A stretch of 43,910 bases of DNA from Candidatus Gastranaerophilales bacterium (GCA_944325535.1 CALVAL010000007.1:1-43910); one strand, 5' to 3'. Counted from the stretch's first letter, positions 1 to 8,417 are shown. The notes: generated by a model from the letters alone, not told the origin. Numbers and translations: made by a program.

Positions 1-78
1 CAAATTTGAAACAACCTTAGGGGGCATGATACTAATCAACTTGTCGAGGTCATTTTGAAATTGTAAACTGTTCATCAT
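1..78 (-). CDS. Partial N-terminus, R3H/Ycf45-like nucleotide-binding protein
   Basis: Only the first 26 codons are inside the window; the gene runs off the left edge. It starts with two consecutive ATG codons, and the reading frame upstream is closed by a TAA three codons before them, so the start is well bounded. The visible residues include DLDKLISIMPP, which resembles the N-terminus of cyanobacterial R3H-domain ATPases (Ycf45, SpoIIIAA-like: a short helix followed by an 'LPP' motif). No catalytic region is visible, so the name rests on this short similarity alone. A -10-like TATAAT lies about 70 bases upstream (minus strand, 151-146). AGAAAGG, 12-13 bases before the start, is the only ribosome-binding-site candidate. 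Confidence 0.45.
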   Translation of the reverse strand, partial: MMNSLQFQNDLDKLISIMPPKVVSNL

Positions 79-216
79 TCTTATTTAAATGCCTTTCTGC
101 TCTCGCATTTGGCTACATACGGTTCAAACTTGATCTCCTACTTTTATTATAACATATTTTTTAAACTTCGCTATAAGTACTAACAATTTTTTTATTTTAT
201 AACTAAAAAACAATAA

Positions 217-239
217 AGCGAGATATAAAATATCTCGCT
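217..239 (-). terminator. Rho-independent terminator of the small gene 263-562
   Basis: A perfect 9-bp stem (AGCGAGATA / TATCTCGCT) with a 5-base loop. On the minus strand it is followed by a T-rich tract (TTTATTGTTTTTTAG). It lies 24 bases after the stop codon of the minus-strand gene at 263-562. Confidence 0.8.
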
Positions 240-262
240 GAATACCTTATTCTTTATTTATT

Positions 263-562
263 TTATACTCCGCTCTCATTTTTCTCTTTTACTTTAGCCT
301 GTTCTTCTTTTTCTTTTTCAGCATCAGCAGTAGCTGCATCTTGATCTTTTTGAGTCTGATACATAGTTGCAAATTGCTCATATAAATCACTATCAGAAAT
401 TATTTCATCTAATTCCAAATATGTATTTTCATCCTTATTAGCTTCAACATATTTATCAGCTTCTATTCCATACTTTTGGGCATTTGTCTGTGTTAACTTA
501 TCGCCACCTATTGTTTTTACTATAAAGTTTTTAAGAACATTTGCATTAATTTCTGTTGACAT
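263..562 (-). CDS. Small acidic hypothetical protein
   Basis: A 99-residue protein of unknown function. I chose the ATG at 562 (MSTEIN...) rather than a GTG three codons earlier, because AAGAGGTG sits at the right distance before it. The protein is soluble with no signal peptide or membrane segment. The first two thirds looks helical and is rich in Asp, Glu, Lys and Asn. The C-terminus (about 70-99) is a highly charged, low-complexity Glu/Lys/Ala stretch that probably forms a single helix or coiled coil. The gene stands alone between two minus-strand genes and has its own terminator. Reading frame, ribosome binding site and terminator make it a convincing gene, but no family is recognisable. 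Confidence 0.75.
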   Translation of the reverse strand: MSTEINANVLKNFIVKTIGGDKLTQTNAQKYGIEADKYVEANKDENTYLELDEIISDSDLYEQFATMYQTQKDQDAATADAEKEKEEQAKVKEKNESGV

Positions 563-666
563 TTTTAACACCTCTTACTTTTTATATCTTACATATATAA
601 AAAGTAATTATATTTTTCTTAATTTCAGAAAAATAAAAAATTGTTACAAAACTTAATAACAAAAAA

Positions 667-683
667 GAACCTAAATTAGGTTC
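667..683 (-). terminator. Terminator after rpmB
   Basis: The inverted repeat GAACCTA / TAGGTTC is flanked by A-runs on one side and T-runs on the other, so it can act in either direction. On the minus strand it is followed by CTTTTTTG and lies about 35 bases beyond the rpmB stop. Confidence 0.65.
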
Positions 684-717
684 CTTTTTGTTAATAAAAT
701 CTAATTAAACAACTAAA

Positions 718-909
718 CTATACAGCTTTTTGAACTTTGCCTGCTTTTAGACAAGAAGTACAAACTGTCATTTTCTTAGCTTGACCATTTACATTAACTC
801 TAATTTCTTGTAAATTTGGAGATTGTCTTTTTACAATTTGTTTATGAGAGAATGTTAATTTAGCTGCTTTTAAAGGTGTTTTACCGCATACTTCACATTT
901 TTTTGACAT
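718..909 (-). CDS. rpmB: 50S ribosomal protein L28 (bL28)
   Basis: A 63-residue protein with the L28 pattern: an N-terminal MSKKCEVCGK, a central basic SHKQIVKRQSPNLQ stretch and a C-terminal CTSCLKAGKV. The two CxxC pairs (residues 5-8 and about 50-53) form the zinc knuckle of the cysteine-containing (C+) form of L28. L28 is a structural protein of the large ribosomal subunit near the exit site. The length matches the short bacterial type. It is monocistronic here, with AAGGAA upstream of the start and a terminator downstream. The closest neighbour, the pentapeptide protein, ends 90 bases upstream in the same direction, so read-through is possible. Confidence 0.95.
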   Translation of the reverse strand: MSKKCEVCGKTPLKAAKLTFSHKQIVKRQSPNLQEIRVNVNGQAKKMTVCTSCLKAGKVQKAV

Positions 910-998
910 AATTCTATTTCCTTCTTTCTACCAGTGTAATTCTAGTCTACATTAAAAGGTTTTATTTTACAAGTAGCATTTGTAACTAATTGTTACAA

Positions 999-1526
999 TT
1001 AATAATCAGAATGTTCATAATCTTCGTCATCTTGAAGAGAAGATAAGTCTGAGGAATAAGTAGTATCAAAATCTTCTGGCAAATATTCATTATCAGGCCA
1101 TATAGTTTCTTCATCGAATCTACATGCATTTAAATTTTCAGATGCTGAAAAATCAGAATTTGTTAAATTTGCACCTTGAAAAATAGCACCTGCTAAATCT
1201 GAATCCGAAAAATTCCCATAATCGACAGTAGAATAACTAAAATCCGTACCATTTAATACTGACTCAACAAAACTGCATTCTACCAAATTCGCTCTTGTAA
1301 AATCTACAGATGTTAAATCACATCCTTCGAATTTCACCTCTGTCAAATTAGAATCAGCAAATGTAGAGGAAGTCAAATCCAAATTAAAAAATTCAGCCCC
1401 AGAAAGTGAAAGTCCTGAAAAATCAGTCTCACTAAAATCTACAGCACCCTTTAATGCTTTTACTTCTCTATTAAAAGCATCTACATCAATGATTAATAAA
1501 TCAATCAATTCTTCTTTTGATAACAT
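999..1526 (-). CDS. Pentapeptide-repeat protein
   Basis: A 175-residue protein whose centre (about residues 28-135) is a run of pentapeptide repeats of the A(D/N)LxX type (for example TDFSG, AEFFN, SNLTE, CDLTS, VDFTR, ANLVE, SDLAG, ANLTN, SDFSA). Such repeats fold into a right-handed quadrilateral beta-helix that acts as a protein-interaction surface or, in some families, as a DNA mimic. The N-terminus is a short helix (EELIDLLIIDVDAFNREV) and the C-terminus is very acidic (DDEDYEHSDY). There is no signal peptide. It is the last gene of the minus-strand signalling operon, 14 bases after the second response regulator, so it may be an adaptor or output of that pathway (inference). No specific function can be assigned. 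Confidence 0.88.
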   Translation of the reverse strand: MLSKEELIDLLIIDVDAFNREVKALKGAVDFSETDFSGLSLSGAEFFNLDLTSSTFADSNLTEVKFEGCDLTSVDFTRANLVECSFVESVLNGTDFSYSTVDYGNFSDSDLAGAIFQGANLTNSDFSASENLNACRFDEETIWPDNEYLPEDFDTTYSSDLSSLQDDEDYEHSDY

Positions 1527-1540
1527 TTTTTTGTCCTTAT

Positions 1541-2170
1541 TTAGCTAATTAAATTTGTCTGCATCGCAAGTAACACTGCTTGAGTTCTATTTGTAACCTT
1601 CAATTTTTTAAATATACTATTCAAGTGTGTTTTTACAGTAACATCTCTCACAAATAACTTATCTGCAATCTCTTGATTACTTGCACCTTTAGCCACTAAT
1701 GCTAAGACCTCTTTTTCTTTAGGGGTTAGTGCATCTATATTAGTTTCTTTATTTATCGAAATTTCTTTTTTAGCTTCAGAATTCTCTGCTTGCCACTTAC
1801 AACGTCTCAAAATAGCTTCAATTCTTGCAAGTAAGTTAGGCAATATAAAAGGTTTTACAACATAATCATCTGCACCTATTTTTAGGCCTGAAACAACTTT
1901 TTGTTCTTCACTTACAGCAGTTATCATAATTACTGGAATATATTTTAAATTTTTATTATTTCTTATTGCTTTCAAAGTATCCCATCCATCCATATTTGGC
2001 ATCATTACATCAAGCAATATTAAATCAAAATGTTTATTGTCATTAGACAATAATTTTAAAGCTTCTATTCCATCATTAGCCACAGCAATATCATAACCAT
2101 ACATTGGCAGTGCATCTGCCAAATATTTTGGATTATCATCTACAATTAATATTGAAGCTATTCCGCCCAT
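1541..2170 (-). CDS. Response regulator, REC plus LuxR-type DNA-binding domain (second of two)
   Basis: A 209-residue two-domain transcription factor. The receiver domain (about 5-122) has the acidic pair DD (11-12), the phospho-acceptor D54 in LILLDVMMP, the T in ITAVS, and the lysine in VVKPF. The LuxR/NarL helix-turn-helix (about 145-205) shows LTPKEKEVLALVAKGASNQE and VTVKTHLNSIFKKL. The receiver is closer to the DVMMPxMDG(W) class usual with OmpR or stand-alone receivers than to NarL receivers, so this is not a recent duplicate of the upstream regulator. The start codon directly abuts the stop of that upstream gene (TAA|ATG), implying translational coupling. The kinase that would phosphorylate it is not in the window, and its target genes are unknown. 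Confidence 0.93.
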   Translation of the reverse strand: MGGIASILIVDDNPKYLADALPMYGYDIAVANDGIEALKLLSNDNKHFDLILLDVMMPNMDGWDTLKAIRNNKNLKYIPVIMITAVSEEQKVVSGLKIGADDYVVKPFILPNLLARIEAILRRCKWQAENSEAKKEISINKETNIDALTPKEKEVLALVAKGASNQEIADKLFVRDVTVKTHLNSIFKKLKVTNRTQAVLLAMQTNLIS

Positions 2171-2818
2171 TTATACTAAATTCTCCTTCAAAGCTTTTAA
2201 TGCTGCTTGTAGTCTATCATCTACTTCTAATTTTTGCAAGATACTTGCTACATGAGCTTTTGTTGTATTTATACTTACAAATAGCTCATTAGCTATTTCA
2301 TTATTACTATAACCTTGAGTTATCAATTTTAGAATTTGAGCTTCTCTTGAAGTCAATCCATAATCTTTTTCAGGCTTTTGCTTTTCCTCTTCTTGAATTT
2401 TTGTCGCAGCTTCTAATACAATATGAGAAATAGAAGGATCAAACCAAGCAGCTCCATCTAAGACTGATTGGACAACTTGTGTTAATCTTTTAGGATTAAT
2501 TTCCTTTGAGCAATATGCATTTGCTCCGGCTTTTAAACTATTTAAAACCTCTTGCTCATCATTATGAGAAGTTAATATTACAACTTTTATATCTTTATTC
2601 TGAGCTTTTATTTTTCTAGTAGCCTCAATACCATCCATGCCAGGCAAACCTAAATCCATAACAACAAGATTTACTTCATTAGAATCAATTATTTCTAAAC
2701 ACTTTTCAGCGGACTCAGCCTCATAAATATTCTCAACATAATCACAATTTTCAAAAGCTGTTTTGAGTCCAAATCTTGTCAATTCATGGTCTTCTACAAT
2801 CAAAATACTACTTTTCAT
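2171..2818 (-). CDS. Response regulator, NarL/FixJ family (first of two)
   Basis: A 215-residue NarL-type regulator. I start it at the ATG at 2818 (MKSSILIVEDHELTR), which follows AGGGT; an alternative ATG lies six codons upstream. The receiver (about 4-118) has acidic ED (9-10), phospho-acceptor D55 in VVMDLGLPGMDG, and the conserved T and K positions (ILTSHN, CSKEI). The LuxR helix-turn-helix (about 150-210) shows LTSREAQILKLITQGYSNNE and NTTKAHVASILQKL. The gene overlaps the end of the TPR gene by 11 bases and is followed with no gap by the second regulator. Two phosphorelay regulators of different receiver class in one operon suggest a branched or hierarchical output; this is inference. 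Confidence 0.94.
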   Translation of the reverse strand: MKSSILIVEDHELTRFGLKTAFENCDYVENIYEAESAEKCLEIIDSNEVNLVVMDLGLPGMDGIEATRKIKAQNKDIKVVILTSHNDEQEVLNSLKAGANAYCSKEINPKRLTQVVQSVLDGAAWFDPSISHIVLEAATKIQEEEKQKPEKDYGLTSREAQILKLITQGYSNNEIANELFVSINTTKAHVASILQKLEVDDRLQAALKALKENLV

Positions 2819-4331
2819 AATTTGTATACCCTGCATTCATATCAGTTACGTAATCAGAATTTAATCTAGAACATCTTATTAAAGATTGATTAGCTTGCTC
2901 TATTTCACCCTTAGCTCTTAGAACTAAACTAAGATAATAGTAATATTTAAAATTATTAGAATCAATATAAAAAGCATTATTTAAATATGTAATTGCCATT
3001 GAATAATTCTGATCCCTTATAGCTAAATTAGCTAGACTCAACCAAACATCTATATTTGTTATATCAACTGAAACAACCTTTGGTAAATAATAGTCTGCTT
3101 TTTGAGGCATTATTTGAAGAGATTCAATCAATAAATTCTCATCATATTGATTATTTTTGAGTAATTTATCATATAATTTTTTTGATTTTTTATCTTTTTC
3201 TAATGCATAATATGATTTTGCTATACCAACTAGAGGTTCAATATCTTTTGAATTATTTTTAGCCTTCTTATAATATTTTAAAGCCTTATCATACTTTCTG
3301 TTATCAAAACTCAAATCAGCTAGAGTCAATGCTGCAAGGTAATTGTTATCATCTTCTTTAAAAGCTCTTCCTGCAAATTCTTGAGCTTTTAAAGGTTCAT
3401 CATTTTCATAATAAATCTTTCCTAAAAGTGAAAAAACTAATGGGCTATACTGCTTTGCTTGTAAAATTGCAGATTGCAAGACTTTTGTAGCTAAAAGACT
3501 CTTATTTTGCAAATGATAATAATAAGCTAAATGATAATCCTTTAGAGTTTCATTCTTAGCAGTCTTATATAAAATATATTCATCTAAACTATTTATCTTT
3601 TGTTGAAATTCTACAGTATTAAATTTCTCTTTTTTAATTTTATTTAGCAATTTTAATGCTTGTGAATTTTTTTCAGAATCAGCTAGAATTTTAGTTTTTA
3701 ATACTAAATAATTTATATTTGAATCGTTTTGCGTTATTGCATCATTAATATATTTTAAAGATTTATTTAAGTTATTTGACTTATAATAACCTAAAGCAAT
3801 CAAATAATTTTTATAATCACTATTATCTGCAATGTTAGAATTTAATAGCTCAGAAGTAGTTTCAATCGCCATATTATTGTACATAATATTTGAATATGCA
3901 TCCGCTAGGTAAATTAAGTCCTTATCTTTAACAATTCCAGAAGGATAATAATATTTCTTTATATCCTTTACATACTGAGCTGTAAAATTATTTACATCCA
4001 ATTTATTAATAAGTTTTTCTGACAAATCAAAAAAACCATATTCAGCCATTTTTATTGCATACGATAGAAAAACATAATCATCGTGATTTGCTCTTTCAAT
4101 TATATCATTAAAGTCATCATAAGCAGCTTTAACATTACTTTGTGCGAAACGATTTTCAGCAGATGCAAACTTAGCTTTTATAAAATTATCTTTTACTATC
4201 ATATCTAAATTTGCAGAAGTAGTTTCTGCTTTTATTTTAAGAGGTTTTTGTTCCACTGCTATAGAACTGCATGGCGTCAATGCAATCAATATAAATAGTG
4301 ATATTATAAATTTATCCGTCATTCTACTCAT
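2808..4331 (-). CDS. Exported tetratricopeptide-repeat protein
   Basis: A 507-residue protein with an N-terminal hydrophobic segment (about 9-27, FIISLFILIALTPCSS) that looks like a signal peptide, then a chain of degenerate TPR/Sel1-like helical pairs to the C-terminus. Recognisable TPR blocks include YNNMAIETTSELLNS, YDKALKYYKKAKNN and YSMAITYLNNAFYIDSNNF. TPR arrays are peptide-binding scaffolds. The LTPC near the end of the hydrophobic stretch is not a good lipobox because of the proline before the cysteine. The start overlaps the stop of the HD-GYP gene by 8 bases; a second ATG three codons later (4322) is possible. Position in a signalling operon suggests an envelope-side sensor or scaffold for the downstream regulators (inference). 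Confidence 0.85.
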   Translation of the reverse strand: MSRMTDKFIISLFILIALTPCSSIAVEQKPLKIKAETTSANLDMIVKDNFIKAKFASAENRFAQSNVKAAYDDFNDIIERANHDDYVFLSYAIKMAEYGFFDLSEKLINKLDVNNFTAQYVKDIKKYYYPSGIVKDKDLIYLADAYSNIMYNNMAIETTSELLNSNIADNSDYKNYLIALGYYKSNNLNKSLKYINDAITQNDSNINYLVLKTKILADSEKNSQALKLLNKIKKEKFNTVEFQQKINSLDEYILYKTAKNETLKDYHLAYYYHLQNKSLLATKVLQSAILQAKQYSPLVFSLLGKIYYENDEPLKAQEFAGRAFKEDDNNYLAALTLADLSFDNRKYDKALKYYKKAKNNSKDIEPLVGIAKSYYALEKDKKSKKLYDKLLKNNQYDENLLIESLQIMPQKADYYLPKVVSVDITNIDVWLSLANLAIRDQNYSMAITYLNNAFYIDSNNFKYYYYLSLVLRAKGEIEQANQSLIRCSRLNSDYVTDMNAGYTNYEK

Positions 4332-5994
4332 GTTCTAAATCTACACCTACATAATACTTATTAAAAACTTGAAGCAGCTTATTACTACAATTATTTACTA
4401 TAGAGTAATATAAATCAAGTAGGTTATATTTTTCGAGAGTCTTTTTATCAGTTTTAGTTATTTTCAGATGGTTCTCTGTTACAAACACACCTACTATTTT
4501 ATCCAGTTTTATCTCTAAAAACTTATCTACTACATTTGGATCAAAATGAGATCCAGCACCATTTTTTATAATATCTACAACTTTTTCAATAGGCATCTTA
4601 TCACGATAGTGTCTTTTTGATGTTATCGCATCAAAGACATCAGATACAGCTAGTATCCTGCCCCCAAAAGGAATTTCCTCTCCTTTTAGATGTCTGTAGT
4701 ACCCTGTCCCATCATATTTTTCATGATGAGAGCATGCTATTTCTGTAATTTGTTGAAAATCTTCAGAAGAGTGAATTTTTTCCAGTATATGATGCGTAAT
4801 TTCTACATGTTCTTGAATATGTTTATACTCCTCTGGTGTTAACTTACCTTCTTTTTGTAGTACAGAATCTCTTATACCAATTTTTCCAATATCATGTAAA
4901 GCAGCAGCTTTTTCTAGAATATATAAATCCTTTTTCTCCATACCGAACTCTTGGGCTATAAGAGAAGAAAACATCTTCACTCTAGAAGAATGACCTGAAG
5001 TAATTTTATCCCTTGCATCAATAGAAGTCGCTAGAGTCTCGATAAAACTATCTAATACTATTTTCTGCTCCTCTAGTAGTTTTCTTTGCTTTTCAAATAA
5101 TTGAGCATTCTCCAAAGATATACCTGCACTAGATGCTATCGCCACCAACAAATCTTCATCATCAGGAGTAAAATATTCATCGAATTTATTAAGTACTTGA
5201 AAAACACCAATAATCTCCTGATTATAATTCTTTATCGGCATACAGAGAATTGTTTTTGTTCTATATCCAGTTTTTTTATCTACATCTGGATTAAACCTAT
5301 CATCATTATATGCATCTTTTATATTAATCGTTTCACCGGTTTTAACAACATGACCAGCAAGACCTTTATCTGCCGGAATTCTCAATTCTTTTGTATCAAT
5401 ACCAGTTGCAACTTTTGAATACAACTCATTTTTTTCTTTATCATATAAAAATACAGTGCATCTATCTGCATTCATTGCTGTTTTTGTTTCTTCTGCAATA
5501 GTTTTTATCAACCTATCAATATTTTTTTCTGCGGCAACTGCCTGACCAATATTAACTAATGCAATCAAAGGATCCTTTGTTTGATTTGAATTATTCGTGT
5601 AATGAGTAATAGGAGGGCATTTAAGAAGTTTATTAATTTTTTCAAAAAAATCAGTTTTTTGATTTTTAATTGCAATTTTACGAGCCTTATTATAATTTAT
5701 CGAATACAAAGCTGTATTTTTTTCTGAATAATTTACAAAACCCAATATCATTTCATGTAAAATTTTTGTGGTAACATCGGAATTTTGTTCGACCAAAAAC
5801 GATGTATCATTCATAAATTGATAAAACGAGTTATAATCTTTTTTTAAAAAAGCTCCTAATGCTAAAAGTGTAAGACAAATAGCAGTATCATTAAGGTAGA
5901 TTTCTTTATGCTTTTCTATCCCTGATTTTACTTCTTCATATTTTCCATTTAAAATATCTGAAACTGACTCATAAATAAAATTTTCTAAAGTCAT
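4324..5994 (-). CDS. GAF domain / HD-GYP phosphodiesterase
   Basis: A 556-residue cytosolic signalling protein and first gene of the operon. Residues 1-135 are helical and unassigned. A GAF domain (about 148-300) carries an exact NKFDE motif (269-273) typical of cyclic-nucleotide-type GAF domains. A short coiled-coil linker leads to an HD-GYP domain (about 310-510) with the metal-binding H367-D368 in ALHDIGKIG, H396 and H402 in the following helix, and HHEKYDGTGYY (423-433). HD-GYP proteins hydrolyse cyclic di-GMP. The signature GYP triad reads GYY here, while the other metal ligands look intact, so activity is likely but substrate preference is open. ATG 5994 follows AGGGAGAA. The cluster probably links a ligand sensed by GAF to c-di-GMP turnover and to the two regulators. 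Confidence 0.92.
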   Translation of the reverse strand: MTLENFIYESVSDILNGKYEEVKSGIEKHKEIYLNDTAICLTLLALGAFLKKDYNSFYQFMNDTSFLVEQNSDVTTKILHEMILGFVNYSEKNTALYSINYNKARKIAIKNQKTDFFEKINKLLKCPPITHYTNNSNQTKDPLIALVNIGQAVAAEKNIDRLIKTIAEETKTAMNADRCTVFLYDKEKNELYSKVATGIDTKELRIPADKGLAGHVVKTGETINIKDAYNDDRFNPDVDKKTGYRTKTILCMPIKNYNQEIIGVFQVLNKFDEYFTPDDEDLLVAIASSAGISLENAQLFEKQRKLLEEQKIVLDSFIETLATSIDARDKITSGHSSRVKMFSSLIAQEFGMEKKDLYILEKAAALHDIGKIGIRDSVLQKEGKLTPEEYKHIQEHVEITHHILEKIHSSEDFQQITEIACSHHEKYDGTGYYRHLKGEEIPFGGRILAVSDVFDAITSKRHYRDKMPIEKVVDIIKNGAGSHFDPNVVDKFLEIKLDKIVGVFVTENHLKITKTDKKTLEKYNLLDLYYSIVNNCSNKLLQVFNKYYVGVDLEHE

Positions 5995-6059
5995 TTCTCC
6001 CTCTCTTATTTTATGTATAATGATATAATAAAATTAAGATTTTGGCAAAGGGGAATATT

Positions 6060-6743
6060 TTGAAAAAGATATCTATCTTGGTACCTGTATACAACGAAAA
6101 AGATTCTTTGATTGAAATTTTAAAAAAAATCGAGACTGTAGAATTCGGGTTAGAAAAAGAAATTATAATAATTGATGACTGTTCAACTGATGGAACCAAG
6201 GAGCTTTACAAAAATCTTAAACATAAAGTCTTAATGCACCAAAGAAATTTAGGAAAAGGTGCTGCACTGAGGACAGGACTTAGAGAAGCAAAAGGTGATA
6301 TTATAATTATCCAAGATGCTGATTTAGAATATAATCCTGAAGACTACAAACCGTTAGTTGAAATGATAATAAAAGATATTGCTGATGTCGTATATGGTTC
6401 TCGCCTAGCAGACAATAGAAACCATAAAAACTTTTTGTTCCTTAGTTTTTTAGCGAACATCACACTTTCTTGGCTTACAAGACTACTTTATGGAACCTTT
6501 ATAACAGATATGGAAACTTGTTATAAAGCCTTTAGATCAAGTGTTATAAAAGATATTTCTATAAAATCAAATAGATTTGATTTTGAACCTGAAATAACTG
6601 CAAAAATCCTAAAAAAAGATATCAGATTTATAGAACACCCTATCTCATACAATGCGAGAAAAACTAATGAAGGGAAAAAAATTACTTGGAGAGATGGTAT
6701 CCAAGCAATTTTTACACTTTTTAAATATCGCTTTTTTGATTAG
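6060..6743 (+). CDS. Family 2 glycosyltransferase, DPM1-like
   Basis: A 227-residue GT-A glycosyltransferase of the polyprenyl-phosphate sugar synthase (DPM1/DPG) group. I start it at the TTG at 6060, because AAAGGGG lies 6-7 bases before it and the protein then opens with the canonical ILVPVYNEKDSL. Motifs seen: IIIDDCSTDGT (nucleotide-binding), QDADLEYNPEDY (the DxD metal site), and a C-terminal EPEITAKILKK / RKTNEGKKITWRDG stretch typical of this subfamily. There is no membrane domain, as in bacterial DPM1 relatives that transfer a sugar from a nucleotide to a lipid carrier. It is transcribed divergently from the signalling operon and converges on glmU with only a few bases between stops. 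The sugar is unknown. Confidence 0.9.
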   Translation: MKKISILVPVYNEKDSLIEILKKIETVEFGLEKEIIIIDDCSTDGTKELYKNLKHKVLMHQRNLGKGAALRTGLREAKGDIIIIQDADLEYNPEDYKPLVEMIIKDIADVVYGSRLADNRNHKNFLFLSFLANITLSWLTRLLYGTFITDMETCYKAFRSSVIKDISIKSNRFDFEPEITAKILKKDIRFIEHPISYNARKTNEGKKITWRDGIQAIFTLFKYRFFD

Positions 6744-6748
6744 CTAAA

Positions 6749-8026
6749 TTACTTATTCTTGCTAACCCAGTTTTCTAGTATTCTTAGAGGAGCTCTTGTT
6801 ATTGCTAAAGCCCAAGCAGGGATATTCTTCGTAATAACACCAACAGCACCGATATTTGCACCCTCTTCTATAGTAACAGGAGCCACTAAAACAGAATTTG
6901 AGCCAACTTTGACATTATCTTTTATTATAGTCTTACTTTTTACTTTTGTAAGAGGGTTATAATTAGCAGTAATAGTTCCAGCTCCTATATTAACATTTGC
7001 GCCTATTTCAGAATCGCCAAGATAGGTTAAATGACAAGCATTTGTATTAGATTTTATAGTAGTTTTCTTAACCTCTACAAAATTACCTATTTTTACGTTA
7101 TCTTCTAAAATCACATCCCCTCTTATATGAGCAAAAGGCCCTATTTTACAGTGCTTACCTATTTTATTTTTACCATTTATGTAACAAGAAGGATATATAA
7201 CCGTATCGGCATCTATTTCTGTATCTGGACTAATCCAAGTTGTATTTGGATCGATTATTGTAACACCATTTTCTAAGTGCTTTTTTATTACTCTTGCATT
7301 TAAAATCTTATTTGCTTCTGCAAGATGTAACTTTGAATTAATGCCAAAAATTTCTTCATTATTTTTTAGAGTATAAACATTTACATTTAGCTTTCTTTCA
7401 TTTGCCCATTTTATAATATCTGTTAAGTAATATTCACCTTGAGCATTATTAGTTTTAAGCTCTGAAAAAGCTGATTTAATCTTATCCCAATTAAGACAAT
7501 AAATACCTGCATTAATTTCTTTTATAGCTTTTTCTTCCTGACTTGCATCTTTTTCTTCTACAATAGAATGTAATTTATTCTCAGAATTCCTTTTTATTCT
7601 TCCATAGTTAGTAGGATTTTCAAAAATAGCACTCATAACAGTAAGATCAGAATTTGAATCATTATGAGCATTAATAAATTCTTTTAAAGTTTCACTTGTA
7701 ATTAAAGGAGTATCTCCACATAAAATTATCACATTCCCCTTATAATTTTCTAAATATGGTCTTACCATACTTACAGCATGCCCTGTGCCAAGCTGCGGGG
7801 TTTGTAATACAGTCTTTGCATTTTCATAATTATTCATTACATATTCTGTAACTTTCTCGGCTTGATGCCCGACAATAACAAAATTTTCATCACAAAGTTC
7901 AGTATTTTTAACAGCATCTAATACATAACCTAAAAGAGCTTTGTCAAAAATAGAATGTAACACTTTAGGCATATCAGATTTCATTCTTGTGCCTTTTCCG
8001 GCAGCTAAAATAATTGATTTGATCAT
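6749..8026 (-). CDS. glmU: Bifunctional GlmU (GlcNAc-1-P uridyltransferase / glucosamine-1-P acetyltransferase)
   Basis: A 425-residue enzyme that makes UDP-N-acetylglucosamine for peptidoglycan and surface glycans. The N-terminal uridyltransferase (about 1-225) has the nucleotide-binding AAGKGTRMKSDMPK, QLGTGHAV and GDTPL motifs. The C-terminal acetyltransferase (about 245-420) is a left-handed beta-helix of hexapeptide repeats (for example IGANVNIGAGTITANYNP, with the catalytic-site H in ACHLTYLGDSEIG). It is some 25-30 residues shorter than the E. coli enzyme, mostly at the C-terminus, but no motif is missing. A clear ribosome binding site (AGGAG) precedes the ATG at 8026. Confidence 0.96.
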   Translation of the reverse strand: MIKSIILAAGKGTRMKSDMPKVLHSIFDKALLGYVLDAVKNTELCDENFVIVGHQAEKVTEYVMNNYENAKTVLQTPQLGTGHAVSMVRPYLENYKGNVIILCGDTPLITSETLKEFINAHNDSNSDLTVMSAIFENPTNYGRIKRNSENKLHSIVEEKDASQEEKAIKEINAGIYCLNWDKIKSAFSELKTNNAQGEYYLTDIIKWANERKLNVNVYTLKNNEEIFGINSKLHLAEANKILNARVIKKHLENGVTIIDPNTTWISPDTEIDADTVIYPSCYINGKNKIGKHCKIGPFAHIRGDVILEDNVKIGNFVEVKKTTIKSNTNACHLTYLGDSEIGANVNIGAGTITANYNPLTKVKSKTIIKDNVKVGSNSVLVAPVTIEEGANIGAVGVITKNIPAWALAITRAPLRILENWVSKNK

Positions 8027-8135
8027 ATATATTCTCCTGTTTTTTACTTGATTATAGCAGAAATTAAAAAATCTTCACAAATATTTGCATTTTATTTATT
8101 TTTATTTTAGGATAATCACATACGCCGATTTTTAG

Positions 8136-8158
8136 AAGAATGTGTTTAGCACATTCTT
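8136..8158 (+). other. Stem-loop in the rpmG operon leader
   Basis: A perfect 9-bp stem (AAGAATGTG / CACATTCTT) with loop TTTAG, followed on the plus strand by a short T-run then A's. It lies between the likely promoter region (AT-rich, 8040-8115) and rpmG at 8250. It could be a leader attenuator for the ribosomal/transcription block. The T-run is short and no anti-terminator pairing is obvious. Confidence 0.35.
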
Positions 8159-8249
8159 TTTAAAAAGGTCAGACAAAGGGGCAAATAAAATACACTAGTA
8201 GGCCCTTGAAAGAAGCAAATAGCATAAGTAATAATAAAGGAAATTCAAA

Positions 8250-8417
8250 ATGGGTATCAAAGGTAAAAATGACAGAATGGTAGTTCTAGCTTGTGAAGAT
8301 TGTAAAGAAAGAAATTACACAACTGTAAAAAACAAAAAAAACACAAAGGATAGATTAGAATTAAGCAAATATTGTCCTACTTGTAAAAAACATACAACTC
8401 ACAAGGAAACTAAATAA
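8250..8417 (+). CDS. rpmG: 50S ribosomal protein L33 (bL33)
   Basis: A 55-residue protein starting [19 protein letters not shown], with [10 protein letters not shown], then [16 protein letters not shown] at the end. This is the L33 fold of the large subunit, in the cysteine-containing (C+) form: two CxxC pairs (about 15-18 and 43-46) that bind zinc. AAAGG lies upstream of the ATG. rpmG followed by tRNA-Trp, secE and nusG is a widespread bacterial order, which confirms the call. Confidence 0.95.
   Translation: MGIKGKNDRMVVLACEDCKERNYTTVKNKKNTKDRLELSKYCPTCKKHTTHKETK

Noticed and set aside
4246-4331. Lipoprotein signal in the TPR protein (LTPC)
   Set aside because: A proline before the cysteine does not fit the lipobox; ordinary signal peptide is the better reading.
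5101-5418. 105-codon open frame opposite the GAF/HD-GYP gene
   Set aside because: It lies wholly inside a well-supported gene, has no ribosome binding site and encodes an Ile/Tyr-rich low-quality protein.
8136-8158. Terminator of glmU
   Set aside because: glmU is on the minus strand and starts, not ends, at this side; the T-run lies on the plus strand, so it can only belong to the rpmG leader.
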